From Cylindrodendrum hubeiense (Eukaryota; Ascomycota; Sordariomycetes; Hypocreales; Nectriaceae), in assembly GCA_014621425.1 (NCBI GenBank), contig JAANBB010000455.1, positions 1 through 31,144 of the forward strand: 31,144 nucleotides of DNA, given 5' to 3'. The position numbers and the translations under genes are program-made. Positions 21,757-31,144 of the stretch are shown in pieces (positions within the stretch are counted from its first letter, which is position 1; each line of letters starts with the position of its first letter). Below the pieces are notes generated by a model. It saw nothing but the letters and a program-made list of their open reading frames with translations. It had not been told where the DNA came from and did no database searches.

Positions 21757-23814
21757 CTACGCCTTTGGTTTATTCTTCTGCTTATATGCCAGGAAACGAT
21801 TCAAGTTCAGCAAAGCCTCCTCAGCCCGCAGACGCAGCTCCGCCTGTCCTCGCTTGTCAATGACTTTGACCATGGCGCGCGCCTTAGGAACAGTGTCCTC
21901 AAGATGCTTGAGGAAGTTATCCTTCCAGAAAACCTCGCGGTCGTAAGCATACTCTTCGTTGCCGTAGATGTCGAAAAGCTGGTTGAGCGCCTCGACGGCG
22001 TCGGCAGGGGGTGTGTTGGACATGTCGGCGAGGAGGGTGACGAGAAAGCTCGCAATGTCCCGGTTGCGTTCCGTGGGGGCCGGGTCGAGGGCAAGTTGTC
22101 CGAGGACGCCGATGCACTTGACACCGAGGGCCTGGAAAGGATCATCTGGGTTCTGAACGGCCTCGGCGCCCTTGGTCGCCTGGTAGAGCGCAATGAAGCG
22201 GCGGTGCTCTGAACCATCCAGCGGGGTAGTGCTTCCGCGGAGGGAGCGGGCGACGGCCCATGCAAGGCTAGTAACGTGAGTAGCCAGAGCGACGTCGGCG
22301 GTGTCGGTCGCGAGGATTGCAGCGACGACCTGGGTCCAGAGGGCGTGGCCAGCGGGTTGCCAGGCGGCGTGGATGGCGGCGTTGTGGGGATCAGCAAAGT
22401 CGATGAGAGAGACCGACCAGGCGATGTTGTTGAGGGCCGAGAGTGCGTGGCCCTGGAGGTGGATGCTAGCATCGTCCTGGGGGGAGAGGGATGCAATGCG
22501 AATGAGCTGGGGGAGGGCGCTTTGGATGAGGGCTTTGAGAACGGGGAGGTCGTCGATGTTGTCTTTGTCGTCGTTATCGTCGGCGCCTGTTACCATATCC
22601 ATGTCGGCCTCCATCTCGTCCTGATCCATCTCGTCATCCTCATCCTCCTCCTCACCCTCCGGGCCTTCGCCGTCAGATCCGGCGTCATCGGCGTCATCAT
22701 CGGCCTCGTCCATGGCCTCGTCGTCCTTGGCCTCGTCGTCCTGGGCATCCTCGGCCTCGGGCTTGGGGGGCTCGGCAGCGTCCCTGGATTGGTTAAGGCT
22801 TGTTCCAATGGAGGCAAGGAGCTCGAGCGCCAGCTGCTGGTACTCGAAGGGGTTTGCCCAGCCGGTGGCGTCGGTGACAACCTGGCCGGGCTGGAACGAG
22901 CCGATGGCCTTGGATAGAGTAGGAATGAGGAATGAGTCGTCGGCGCCGAGGGAAATGTCCTGCCCTTCGAGCGAGGCGAAGAGGTTGTGGAGCACGCCGC
23001 AGGCGAGCACACCGTCGCTGCTGGGCTCCTCGCGTAGCGCCAGCACGGTTTCGTAGCAGCGACGCTCCTTGGGGCTGATCATCTTTTCGGCAAGCTCCTG
23101 GTTGTCTTCGCAGAGGATCATCAAGCAGGCAAGGGTGTCGGTTCGGAGCGATGAGACCTCGGGGATGTGGGAAAGCTCACTAGAGCTGAGAAGGAAGAGC
23201 AGCCGAGGGATGATAGCATTGCGGGCGATGGCTTCCAGGATGTCATCTTGGGCCTCGGCCAGGGCGGTCAAAAGGGAGACGAGCGACGATGCGATGCTGA
23301 GAACTGTCGCCTGCTCTGCCTTGGACTTCTTCTGGAACTCAGTCTCGTTGGACTGGAGCGTCTCTGAGATCTACATCCGATTAGCATGACTTATGAAATC
23401 AACGGTTGATATTTCACCTACCGACTTGGCGGCATACTCGATGGCAGTGAGAACGTCTACTCTGTACAAGTGAATACAGAAATCAGGCTCCTCCTCTTGC
23501 GCAAGCACTTGGAGAATGCCCCATCCAGCAGCACGGCTCTCGAGAGCAGCATCCGTCAAAGTCTGAGTGAGAATAGTGTGAACAATCTGCTCACGCAGAA
23601 GCAGCTTGCGACACTTTTCATCCTGGATGATGTTGGAGACGGCAGCGGCCGCAGCGGAGCGGGACTTGGGGTCGGCGCTCTTCAGGTCCCTGATGACGGG
23701 GAGAATCTTCTGCTCGCGCAGCGCGGCGAGCTCAGGGTCAGATGGCGGTTTTACGGGCTTGGTGATAGGGTCTTTCCGCTTGGGGTTGGCTCTGTTTCTG
23801 CGCGACTTGGCCAT
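21757..23814 (-). CDS. SYO1: Symportin SYO1-like ARM/HEAT-repeat protein
   Basis: Two exons (23814-23422 and 23370-21757) give 668 residues, near the length of characterised Syo1. Syo1 co-imports ribosomal proteins uL18 (Rpl5) and uL5 (Rpl11) with an importin and chaperones them towards 5S RNP assembly. The basic N-terminus (MAKSRRNRANPKRKDPITKP) fits a nuclear import signal. It is followed by helical repeats such as SRSAAAAAVSNIIQDEKCRK and an acidic loop at about residues 328-392, rich in Asp and Glu, as in the known protein. More helical repeats run to the C-terminus. The join reads AAKS|ISETLQS, with donor TCG|GTAGGT and a CTAAT branch. It converges with MLH1; the stop codons are about 230 bp apart. 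The call rests on the N-terminal signature and overall architecture. Confidence 0.85.
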
Positions 23815-24903
23815 GATGGCGGTTATGGATGAAAGTTAATGGGTCGGTTTGTGATAATGTATCCAAATAATTAAGGTGTGTTGAAGCTTGAATTTTCAGA
23901 TGTTTTCTTTCGTGGTGGGGCACGAAGCGGCGCTCACCACAACAACGGATTCGCCGTTGTGGAGGTATGTTTTGCGCTACGGGAGATCTGCAAATACCAT
24001 GCTGCGAGTCAACATGCAGTATTTGGATGTTCAAATTTTGAACACGAAGGCCTAAAGAATTCTCTGGTTTCGCGGCAATGGCGAAATTCCCAACATTCAG
24101 TTTTCATATCTCAGGTCCAGGGTAGCCGCCATCCCAGCGTCATGACTCCCTGTATGGAGTATGCGATGAGTGGTTGCGCAAGCTGTACGAGGTTGTTTCT
24201 CTGAGACACTACCCTTGAACTCAATACCAGCGAAATAAGAGAAGCAGGAGAAGCAGGAGAAACGGGGTTGCCTCTCGGATGAGAATTGTAAATTCGACAC
24301 AAGCTCCAACTTTGACCGAAGGCAAGTACGAAACAACGAAACCCTTCAATCTTAAACACGAACAGCATGGGCGTGGGGGCGGAACTGATCTAGTGGTTGC
24401 GAACATGACTGAACCATCAATTTAACATGGCTCCCAGGTTGAAGAAATTGGAGATGGATCAATACTAAAATACACATGAGATTATCTGTATTCTTGTGAT
24501 GCGGATTAATCAAGTTAGCGGGTTGATAGAGCAGGTCGCGGCAGTACCTCTACCCCAGTCCTGATCATCAGCCACAGGTCCACTAATCCGCCAGGCTATG
24601 ACGCTGTAGGCTCCATGTAACACTACTGGTACGTTAGCTCTCGAGCCACGCTGTTCCCGAAGTTAACCTCAGACGTGCAACGCCAGCATCCGTCTTGCAT
24701 CTGTAATCCTACAACAATCCCGCTCATTCTCCCCGTCGGTCGCCGCACTCGCCGCCGCCGCTGTGCGACATCCCGGTGGCACCTGAAAGCGCACGACTGA
24801 GGCCGCCATGTAACTGCCTGTCCACCAGCCTCCTCCCACAACGGCCTCGCGAACCCCACGAGCTAGACTAGAGACGACTCCTCCACCACACTGACCGCCC
24901 ACC
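23815..24903. promoter_or_regulatory. Divergent promoter region between SYO1-like and type II membrane protein genes
   Basis: About 1.1 kb without a supported gene. A plus-strand frame at 23878-24204 and several minus-strand frames lack any domain. Small inverted repeats are present: ACAACGG/CCGTTGT at 23942-23960 and GTTCAAA-T-TTTGAAC at 24029-24043. A 9-bp unit GAAGCAGGA occurs twice at 24241-24258. The two promoters should lie at the ends of this region. Confidence 0.4.
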
Positions 24904-27085
24904 ATGGCGCCCCCGCGAGGCAGAACCAAGGCCCGATACTGGGCCGGCGACGAGGAGATGGCCAAGAAGGATGACGATCTCGGTACTCCTGGCCACCCCA
25001 GAATCGCCGCGCAATGGCAAGCCACCCGCCCTCCTCGACGTCGAGCCGTTGCCCGCCTGGTCGCATACGTTGTCTTCCTCGCCCTCCTCATATTCGCCAT
25101 CTACCGCCTCATCCTATCCTCGCCTCCCGACTCAGGCGATCGACCAACCTCGCGGGGCTCGTCATCAGGCTTCAATACACCGCGCAAGCCGCTGGCGGCG
25201 CCGGAGAGGACCTACAGCGGACCCATCAGGTTCCCCGAACTCGGCAAGACGCTGCGCGCCATCTCCGGAACGGGAGGCGCCATCGAGAGGAACAAAAACA
25301 TATTGTTTGCTACAGCCAGCCTGCGGAGCGCCTCCACGCTGCTTCCCATGGCCTGTCAGATGGCCGCACGCGACCAGAACCACGTCCATTTTGCCCTGAC
25401 AAGCAGGAGTGAAATATCGATAAAGGAGCTCCTCGAGATCAACGGCATTGACGAAAGTTGCAATTTATTCCTCCACGGTATGTAAAGCCCCCCAAATCAT
25501 ACGGACCATTGCCTAATTGCTGTGTAGATGCCCGCCCAGACAGTGTTGCCATTTCTACCGAGCCTAGGATGAGACTTGTCGCTGCTCGTGCTCTCTGTAA
25601 GATCGCAGCCTCCAATGAAAGATTGAAGTTCTGACTTGTGTGGTAATAGACTTTATCAATGATTACATGCACCCCCAGGCCGTCATCATCGACTCTACTG
25701 ACGCTGAAGAGGACTTCTTCCTGCGGGGCTTCCGAGACCAAATCCGTGGCACCAAAGCCGCCCTCATCGAGCTGCCCGATCAGCCAGGCACCCGACTCTC
25801 GTGGATCACGCAGCTTGGTGCTTCGGCGTTGTCAGGTTAGTCGATCACCCCAAAGTTTACTGCTCCCAAACTTACATCTCTTAGCCTGGAACAGTGTAGA
25901 CTTTGACATTATCATCCAAGCACCGCCCACTGGCTCTGGAAACATGATCAGGCTCCTTGCATCTCTTGCGCGGGCTGACATGAGTGCCGTGACCCCTCCG
26001 CACCTCACAATCGAGTTGCCCTCTGAGATCGAGACACCCCTGGAGAAGATGCTGGCTAAATTCAAATGGCCATCATCAGGGTTCAAGGAACTGCCCAGGG
26101 CAAATTTGCTGTCCCTCCGCCATCGGATTCCTCGTTCCAAAATGTCGGAGGAGGAGAGCTCAGCCCGCTTCTTAGAGTCCTTCTGGCCGGCCAGCCCTCG
26201 TAAATCCCATGTCCTTGTCCTCGCGCCTCATACCGAGGTCTCGCCTCAATTCTTTCACTGTAAGACTCCAGGCCCCGCTGAGATGGACGTGAATTCACTA
26301 ACTGTTTAGATGTCAAATACACCCTTTTAAACACCCTATACTCGGGAGCATCCATCCTCGGAGACTGGAGCGACAACATCATGGGTATCAGCTTCCAGTC
26401 GCCCACCACACATCTTGACGCGACTACTCCCTTCAGCATTCCCAAAGATTCGCCGGCGAAACCAAACAACCCATTCCTTTGGCAGGCACCAAGCAGCGAT
26501 GCTACGCTGTTCCTCGGAGAAAGATGGGTGGAGTTGCACGGCTACGTGTCACAAGTGCTCGAGTCTCAAGGCTCAAGGGACGATATGCCGGCAATGCTGG
26601 CGAAGAAGGACGTCAGTAAGAAATACCCGGCTTGGCTAGAATACGCCTTGCAGCTCTCTCGCCTCCGAGGCTACTTGACACTGTACCCAAGCCAAGAAAC
26701 AGCCAGTGTCATCATGGGGTCACATAGTGACCTTGGCGACACGCCAGAGGAGTATATTGGCGACGACGAGGTCGCAGAGGGTGAGAAAAATGGCAAGGCG
26801 GACCGGGCTACCTTGAGATTTGACCCGGATTCCCAAGTAGATATGCTGGTGACTCTGCCAGAAAGAGGAGAGGTTGCTGAGTTGAACGAGTTACCCCTCC
26901 TCTCTTGGGAAGGAAAACAGACGACGCTCGATGAGCTTCGGAAGGATGCGCATCAGCATGCGCGACAGTTCCGCCGAGAGGTTGGCCAGTGCGAAGTGTC
27001 AGAACAAGCGGCAGAGGAAGAGGAGGAGCCGCGGGCCGATAAAGCTGCCCGTGATCTGTTTTGTACGAATAAGAACAAGGCATAA
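24904..27085 (+). CDS. Type II membrane protein, possible Golgi glycosyltransferase
   Basis: Five exons (24904-25477, 25528-25596, 25650-25835, 25885-26259, 26310-27085) give 659 residues. A short basic and acidic cytosolic head (MAPPRGRTKARYWAGDEEM) is followed by one hydrophobic segment at about 51-70 (LVAYVVFLALLIFAIYRLI). This gives the type II topology usual for Golgi enzymes. Beyond it is a disordered stem and a large lumenal-type domain with VIIDSTDAEEDFFLRGFRDQ and SWITQLGASALSAWNSVDFD. I believe related fungal proteins are annotated as glycosyltransferase 2-like, but I see no clear DxD sugar-nucleotide motif, so the enzymatic role is tentative. The C-terminus is acidic (EEEEEP) and then basic. 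All introns are 49-53 nt and the joins keep frame, for example LSA|WNSVDFD and FFH|YVKYT. It converges with the DUF202 gene about 130 bp downstream. Confidence 0.85.
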
Positions 27086-27215
27086 AGGACTCAGAGCACT
27101 GGGCTGGGTTCGGAACAGTGTAGATATCATTTGCATGATGAGAGTTGCATCCTTATGGACACAGGTGGCTCAGGCGCTAGCGATTTTGAATGAATTGAAT
27201 TACAAATCACGGATA

Positions 27216-28169
27216 TCATGAGCTTGCGTCGCGGACCTTGGCGATGACTAGCAGTACGACACAAGTTCCTATGATACACATTGCCGTGATGCTCAAAATC
27301 TGGATTCTGTGTTAGCCAACTGTTGTGACAAAGGATAGCCGGCGGGGCCGGAAACAGACGTACCGCATGTGTCTTCCATCCTATCTGCACGATAGCTGCT
27401 CTCCTGCTGTACTGATTGACCGTTTCTGTTCCTTTAGTTAGAATGTATTTTCCTTGTAGACCGAATCTCGTCATTGTAGTGCTCGAGGATGAGCAGAAAA
27501 GTGTTGGCTTACTGATGTAATTGCCCACGCCGGCAAAGAGTGTCATGACCGACAGCGCCCAGAAAATGGTACCGAGGGGCTTCGCCATGCGCAACTCGAG
27601 CGGAGAGGGCTCGCTTTTCAAGTGAAAGGAGAGAGTGATGGCAATCGAGACGACTGCCATGTAGACGGAGAGACGGAGGTACGAGAGGAAGGCTGGAGAG
27701 CGAATGCGTTAGAAGAATCGAACCGAGGTAATCTGTACCATGAGCTGTATTGAGAAGGCTCAAGAGCGAAAGCCGACGGGGACTTGTAGATTATAGAGGC
27801 TGGGACAGGAAACATACTCCTCTCGTTGGCGCAGTGGTCGCGCGCATCGCTGCTCTCGTTCTCAACTAGCAGCGGACCGAAAAACGGCCACTGGAAAAAG
27901 GTCGCCCAGGCGGAGGGATCGCTTCCACTAGACAGAAGCAACACGGAGCGCGTAAGCCTCTCTTCGCACGCACCCGAAAATCACAGGCAGGGAGGGACAC
28001 AAGCAGCAGGGGACTGGGGAGGGGAGGCTTCAGTGCAAGAGACCTCGGTGCAAGAGACTACGTACTCGTCTGCGGTCAGTTCGATGGGCTCCGTCATGGT
28101 CGCGAAGGGCGCGCAGCACGCGCGAAAGGTGAGGTCTTCATCGTCGATGTCGCGGAGGTGGGACGTCAT
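27216..28169 (-). CDS. DUF202 family three-pass membrane protein
   Basis: Five short exons (28169-28066, 27927-27818, 27692-27513, 27425-27364, 27299-27216) give 179 residues. Splicing of exons 2 and 3 produces CANERTFLSYLRLSVYMAVV, the hallmark of the DUF202 family, which also includes the membrane part of the vacuolar polyphosphate (VTC) proteins. Three hydrophobic segments are expected at about 75-95, 112-131 and 152-172. The N-terminal 70 residues are polar, with an aromatic patch (WATFFQWPFFGP). Introns are 64-138 nt, longer than those of neighbouring genes, with CTAAC branch sites in at least the last intron. The function of stand-alone fungal DUF202 proteins is not established; a vacuolar or other internal membrane is a guess from the VTC link. 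A second in-frame Met at residue 25 could also serve as start. Confidence 0.85.
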
Positions 28170-28764
28170 GATGACGGAGCGAGCTGGCGTGGCTACGGTG
28201 GAGGAGGATGCGAGAGCTCAAGTTGAGCAAGATGAGGAGAGCGGAAGCATGTGAGTTGAGGTTCCGGGGCGCGGGTGCGGGATGATGTAATAATTGCCTC
28301 TGGCGGTTGCGTGTTGCACCATGGCTCTAATCACGTATTTTTTAGCCACTTTCGGCGCTGAGCCGCCAGCCGTAACGTCGCCCTGATCAGATCCGAATCC
28401 AACTGCAACCACAGCGCGTGCGAATATCTAAATGCTATGGCCAATCCGTCTCTACGATGTAGGCACCAACCTCACATTTAAGCAGGGGGCCAGTTGCCGC
28501 GTGCGCACCAGTACTGGGCCGAGTTGAGAACGCCGCTTTCCGAGCTCCAGCCATCAGCCCAAGCATCGCGCCAGTCGAGATGCACCCGCTCATCTGCCGC
28601 GATTCCAAACTTCAAGTAGATGGGGCCCTGCTTGCAAAAGCCGAAGCGCTTGCCATCGTGATGATCCGATATTGATACGTGAGTGGAGGGACCAAGACGG
28701 GAGGGACCAATACGACGTTGGATTGCGTCTTGGGTACCACCAACTCGACAGGCCACGACTCCGT
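28170..28764. other. Spacer with an orphan coding-like tail and a 15-bp duplication
   Basis: This lies between the DUF202 gene start and the ABC gene stop, both on the minus strand. On the minus strand, about 28680-28478 reads as a coding-like stretch with DHHDGKRFGFCKQGPIYLKF and YWCARGNWPPA before a TAA. It has no start codon of its own outside the ABC gene. It could be the last exon of an unrecognised small gene, an alternative 3' end of the ABC transcript, or a gene relic. The part from 28170 to 28477 should hold the DUF202 promoter. Confidence 0.35.
28687..28716. repeat. 15-bp tandem duplication
   Basis: GGAGGGACCAAGACG is followed directly by GGAGGGACCAATACG, a head-to-tail duplication with one mismatch. 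It lies just downstream of the ABC gene stop codon, in its likely 3' UTR. Confidence 0.7.
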
Positions 28765-30702
28765 CTAAAACCCCCAAACCTCTTGCCACCTTCTTTCTGC
28801 ATCTCCCAATGGCCCATCCAGCCTTCCGAACCTCGCTGGCTGTTCCGTGTTCGCCTCGGGCAGACACAGCCACTCCCTTACGGAGTCGGGCACCTCCTCT
28901 TTGATATGCGCAATGCAGATAAGTGCCTGCTGGTCCGACAGGCCGGGGACCTTGATAGTTCCTGACCGGGATACCTCGCTCTGGACGATTTCCTCGCTCT
29001 GGTACGTCTTGGCTTCGCCTTCGTTGAGGAACAGCGTGCACTTGTCACGGACCGCATCGTCCATACCGCTAAATGCTTCGTCGAGCACCACCACGTCGGG
29101 GCTCTTGATCATCGACCGGATGAACAGTGCGACTCGCTGCGCGCTAAAGGACAGGCCGCCGAATAGGTACTCGTTCGCCCAGGCGATGCTCTCGTGTGAA
29201 GATGTAGTTGCATACTCGGGGTTTAGCTCTGGTGCAAACCACTTAAGTGCAGCCTCAACCCTTTCCCGCGCCCCATCGTTGAGCTTGGGTACACCACCAA
29301 AGGTTTCTGACCACGCATTCTCAATGACCTGCCGCACCGTCAGGCGGCGGGGTATGTGTTGGTGAACCTCGGGGCTTGAGTGACCGATACGGGACTGGAT
29401 ATCCCAGAACGTGAGCGGCAGTTCACCGGAACCTGGCTCGGGCAGACGGGACCGTCCAAATAGCTTGATCGGGAGGGAGTAAGTCTGGGGATGATCCGAG
29501 CAGAGAAGGGACACAATAGTAGTCTTCCCTGATCCGTTGGGGCCAAAGACACCCCAACGCTCCCCACGTCGGACTGTCCATATTAAACCACCCTTGGGAC
29601 CATCCACAGTCTGCTGCGTCCAGTTTCCTAATGCGACTTTGCCGCGATACTGAACCTTGCACCCGTCCATTTCCACGAGGGGTTCAGCATTAGGATCAAT
29701 GGGCTCTATTCCCTTATAGAAAGCTTCCCTGTTGTCCGTATGATCTGAGCCTTTTGCGCCTGTAGCCAAGACACGACCAATGCCGGCGAGTGAGTGAATG
29801 GGCAGCTTCTTATCCTCCGCAAGCGCGCCATTTCGGACTCCCTGGGCATACTTCTTCAAGCCGTCGAGGACCTCCTCCTTGGGACCCATTGAGCCGATCT
29901 GGCAGTCTGTCCTCAGATACAACAGATGAGTCACCCACTCCGGCACAGGATCCTGGGGACGAGCACTCAATATCAACCGGGGGCTGGCTTGGGCAGCTAG
30001 TGACTGCAGCAACGGGCTCAGTCCCGTCACGGTGGGGGGATCCAGCCCCATGAAAGGCTCATCCAGGAGTAACACTTCGGGTTTCGTCAGTAGAGCTCGT
30101 GCAATGCGGGCTCTTCGGCCTTGGCCGTTGCTCAGGAAAGACACTGGAAGCTCAAGAAGGTGTTCAAGCCTTAGGTCCTGGACCACGCGGCCGAAGAACT
30201 GTGGCGAGATGCTGCCATCGTCATCTTCAGGTGCCGTCTTAAGCGGATTCAGCTCCGTGTTCCCCAGGAGAAAATCTCGCAGCGAAAAATCCGTGATCTC
30301 TCGCCTCGACTCATATCGGGCAGACAGATACGCGGATGTACCGGCACTTCCAGCCAAGCCGCCCGCACCTTGCTCGGCATCGAAACCCACATACTGAATC
30401 GCCATGCTCGGCGTCTTCAGGCGGTTCGGCACTGCATCCGTGGAGAGGTAAGGGTAGGACCTTGCGGAGGGCGGTTCACAGAGCAGGCGGCCCCTCAAAG
30501 CTTGTAACAAAGTAGTCTTCCCTGAGAGCGAAGGCCCGACGATGCACCAGTTGCGCGGCGTGGACGACGCCGAGGCGAGCTCGAAGCTCAGGTCACTGAA
30601 GAGCGGCGGGTTGGCGTGCGATGAGGCCGCATTGGGGTGGCGGCGGTAAAATGTGCCATTGGCGATGCGGATGATGGGAGGGCGTGATGTAAGGGGCCTC
30701 AT
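28765..30702 (-). CDS. Soluble tandem ABC ATPase (yeast YDR061W/ModF-like)
   Basis: One uninterrupted exon of 645 residues with two nucleotide-binding domains and no membrane segment. Domain 1 has Walker A GPSLSGKT (56-63), signature LSNGQGRR (190-197) and Walker B LLLDEP (211-216). Domain 2 has Walker A GPNGSGKT (387-394), a degenerate signature LSFSAQ (517-522) and Walker B VVVLDEA (537-543). The layout resembles bacterial ModF and the uncharacterised yeast YDR061W. Domain 1 has Ala-Arg-Pro where a switch histidine is expected (LILSARPQDP), while domain 2 keeps it (CIAHIKEE). The N-terminus (MRPLTSRPPIIRIANGTFYRRH) is basic and lacks acidic residues, which could fit mitochondrial targeting. 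It is transcribed away from the gene starting at 31124, sharing a 421-bp divergent region. Confidence 0.88.
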   Translation of the reverse strand: MRPLTSRPPIIRIANGTFYRRHPNAASSHANPPLFSDLSFELASASSTPRNWCIVGPSLSGKTTLLQALRGRLLCEPPSARSYPYLSTDAVPNRLKTPSMAIQYVGFDAEQGAGGLAGSAGTSAYLSARYESRREITDFSLRDFLLGNTELNPLKTAPEDDDGSISPQFFGRVVQDLRLEHLLELPVSFLSNGQGRRARIARALLTKPEVLLLDEPFMGLDPPTVTGLSPLLQSLAAQASPRLILSARPQDPVPEWVTHLLYLRTDCQIGSMGPKEEVLDGLKKYAQGVRNGALAEDKKLPIHSLAGIGRVLATGAKGSDHTDNREAFYKGIEPIDPNAEPLVEMDGCKVQYRGKVALGNWTQQTVDGPKGGLIWTVRRGERWGVFGPNGSGKTTIVSLLCSDHPQTYSLPIKLFGRSRLPEPGSGELPLTFWDIQSRIGHSSPEVHQHIPRRLTVRQVIENAWSETFGGVPKLNDGARERVEAALKWFAPELNPEYATTSSHESIAWANEYLFGGLSFSAQRVALFIRSMIKSPDVVVLDEAFSGMDDAVRDKCTLFLNEGEAKTYQSEEIVQSEVSRSGTIKVPGLSDQQALICIAHIKEEVPDSVREWLCLPEANTEQPARFGRLDGPLGDAERRWQEVWGF

Positions 30703-31123
30703 GGTGCCGATTGAGTTGATCTGAAATCCCCAGAGCTCATGCTGAGCGAAGTCTTTGAGTCCTAAGACCTAGAAACCCGACTTCGGAGGACAATGACGAT
30801 AGTCAGGCATCGGGGGTAGTCGGCTTTAGTAGGTCCATTCCGGGGTAAGGTGCAAGGGTACGTACCTTTTCATGACAAGGGTGCACAACCAGCTGGGCAG
30901 CGGTACGTACCTCCACCAGCTGGCCGACGCGAGGCTGTCCGACTGCCTAAGCCTGGAGCTGTTGTCAACTTCAAGCAAGCAACTCCATCAACGTCAACCG
31001 CAGCACTCTACCGCCGCCTTCACCGAAGCCCACGCACCTGTCGTAAGATTCCCGGGGCATCTAAATCAACACCACAACTTAATCAAACCCGCTCCCGCGA
31101 AACTCCATCCCCCAGCCGCCAAG
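30703..31123. promoter_or_regulatory. Divergent promoter with alternating palindromes
   Basis: The 421 bp between the ABC gene (minus) and the next gene (plus) contain GGTACGTACC at 30857-30866 and 30902-30911, and CCAGCTGG at 30889-30896 and 30916-30923, in alternating order. From about 30960 the sequence becomes CA/CT-rich, as expected for the 5' leader of the plus-strand gene. Confidence 0.5.
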
Positions 31124-31144
31124 ATGGTAAGCTACACCTCCGCA
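31124..31144 (+). CDS. Start codon of a truncated gene, intron directly after ATG
   Basis: After a CA-rich leader the sequence reads GCCGCCAAG-ATG-GTAAGC. The context is a good eukaryotic start (A at -3), and GTAAGC is a consensus fungal donor, so the first coding exon may consist of the ATG alone. Such gene starts are common among ribosomal-protein and other highly expressed genes, but the product cannot be told because the window ends here. Confidence 0.5.

Noticed and set aside
22276..22917. 213-codon open frame opposite the SYO1-like gene
   Set aside because: It lies antisense to the acidic GAC/GAG-rich loop, where the complementary strand lacks stops by composition. Its Val/Gly/Leu-rich product has no recognisable features.
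27700..27740. GGTTCGATTC on the minus strand as a tRNA B-box
   Set aside because: No matching A-box, anticodon arm or acceptor stem could be drawn around it, and it lies in an intron of the DUF202 gene.

Overview
The window looks like the nuclear genome of a filamentous ascomycete, probably a Sordariomycete. Genes are interrupted by short introns (about 43 to 138 nt) with GTRNGT-like donors and CTAAC/CTAAT branch sites. Recognisable fungal orthologues are present (MLH1, a SYO1-type symportin, a short PX/PH-less phospholipase D), and intergenic DNA carries GTAC-centred palindromes. The species cannot be told from sequence alone. No rRNA, tRNA, CRISPR or intact mobile element was recognised.

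Layout, left to right. Positions 1-324 may hold the edge of a minus-strand gene, but the reading frame is ambiguous. From about 325 to 2539 there is no convincing gene; 660-1860 is AT-richer, broken DNA. A plus-strand DUF1308 gene (2540-4156) converges with a six-exon minus-strand gene (8678-4297). That gene encodes a roughly 1,355-residue protein whose zinc-protease motif HELMHAWTSAH appears only after splicing. About 4 kb without a supported gene follows, then a seven-exon phospholipase D (12758-15683, +). It converges on a spliced gene for a small Pro-rich protein (17094-16333, -). Between that gene and MLH1 lie a six-copy ACGTCAACA array, a 189-codon orphan ORF and a 10-bp hairpin. MLH1 (19150-21523, +) converges on a SYO1-like gene (23814-21757, -). 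A type II membrane protein gene (24904-27085, +) converges on a DUF202 membrane-protein gene (28169-27216, -). A soluble tandem ABC ATPase gene (30702-28765, -) follows, and the start codon of one more plus-strand gene lies at 31124.

The genes are mostly housekeeping functions: mismatch repair, ribosomal-protein import, lipid signalling and vacuole or Golgi membrane proteins. They are arranged mainly as convergent pairs with short gaps (about 130 to 230 bp) and do not form an obvious pathway cluster. The most novel items are the split-motif metalloprotease-like protein, the asymmetric ATP sites of the ABC protein, the GC-AG intron of MLH1 that joins an N-terminal extension to the conserved ATPase, and the repeat arrays at 16.85 and 17.7 kb. 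All exon joins were worked out by eye from splice signals, reading frame and, where available, family conservation. No alignment, RNA evidence or database search was available.
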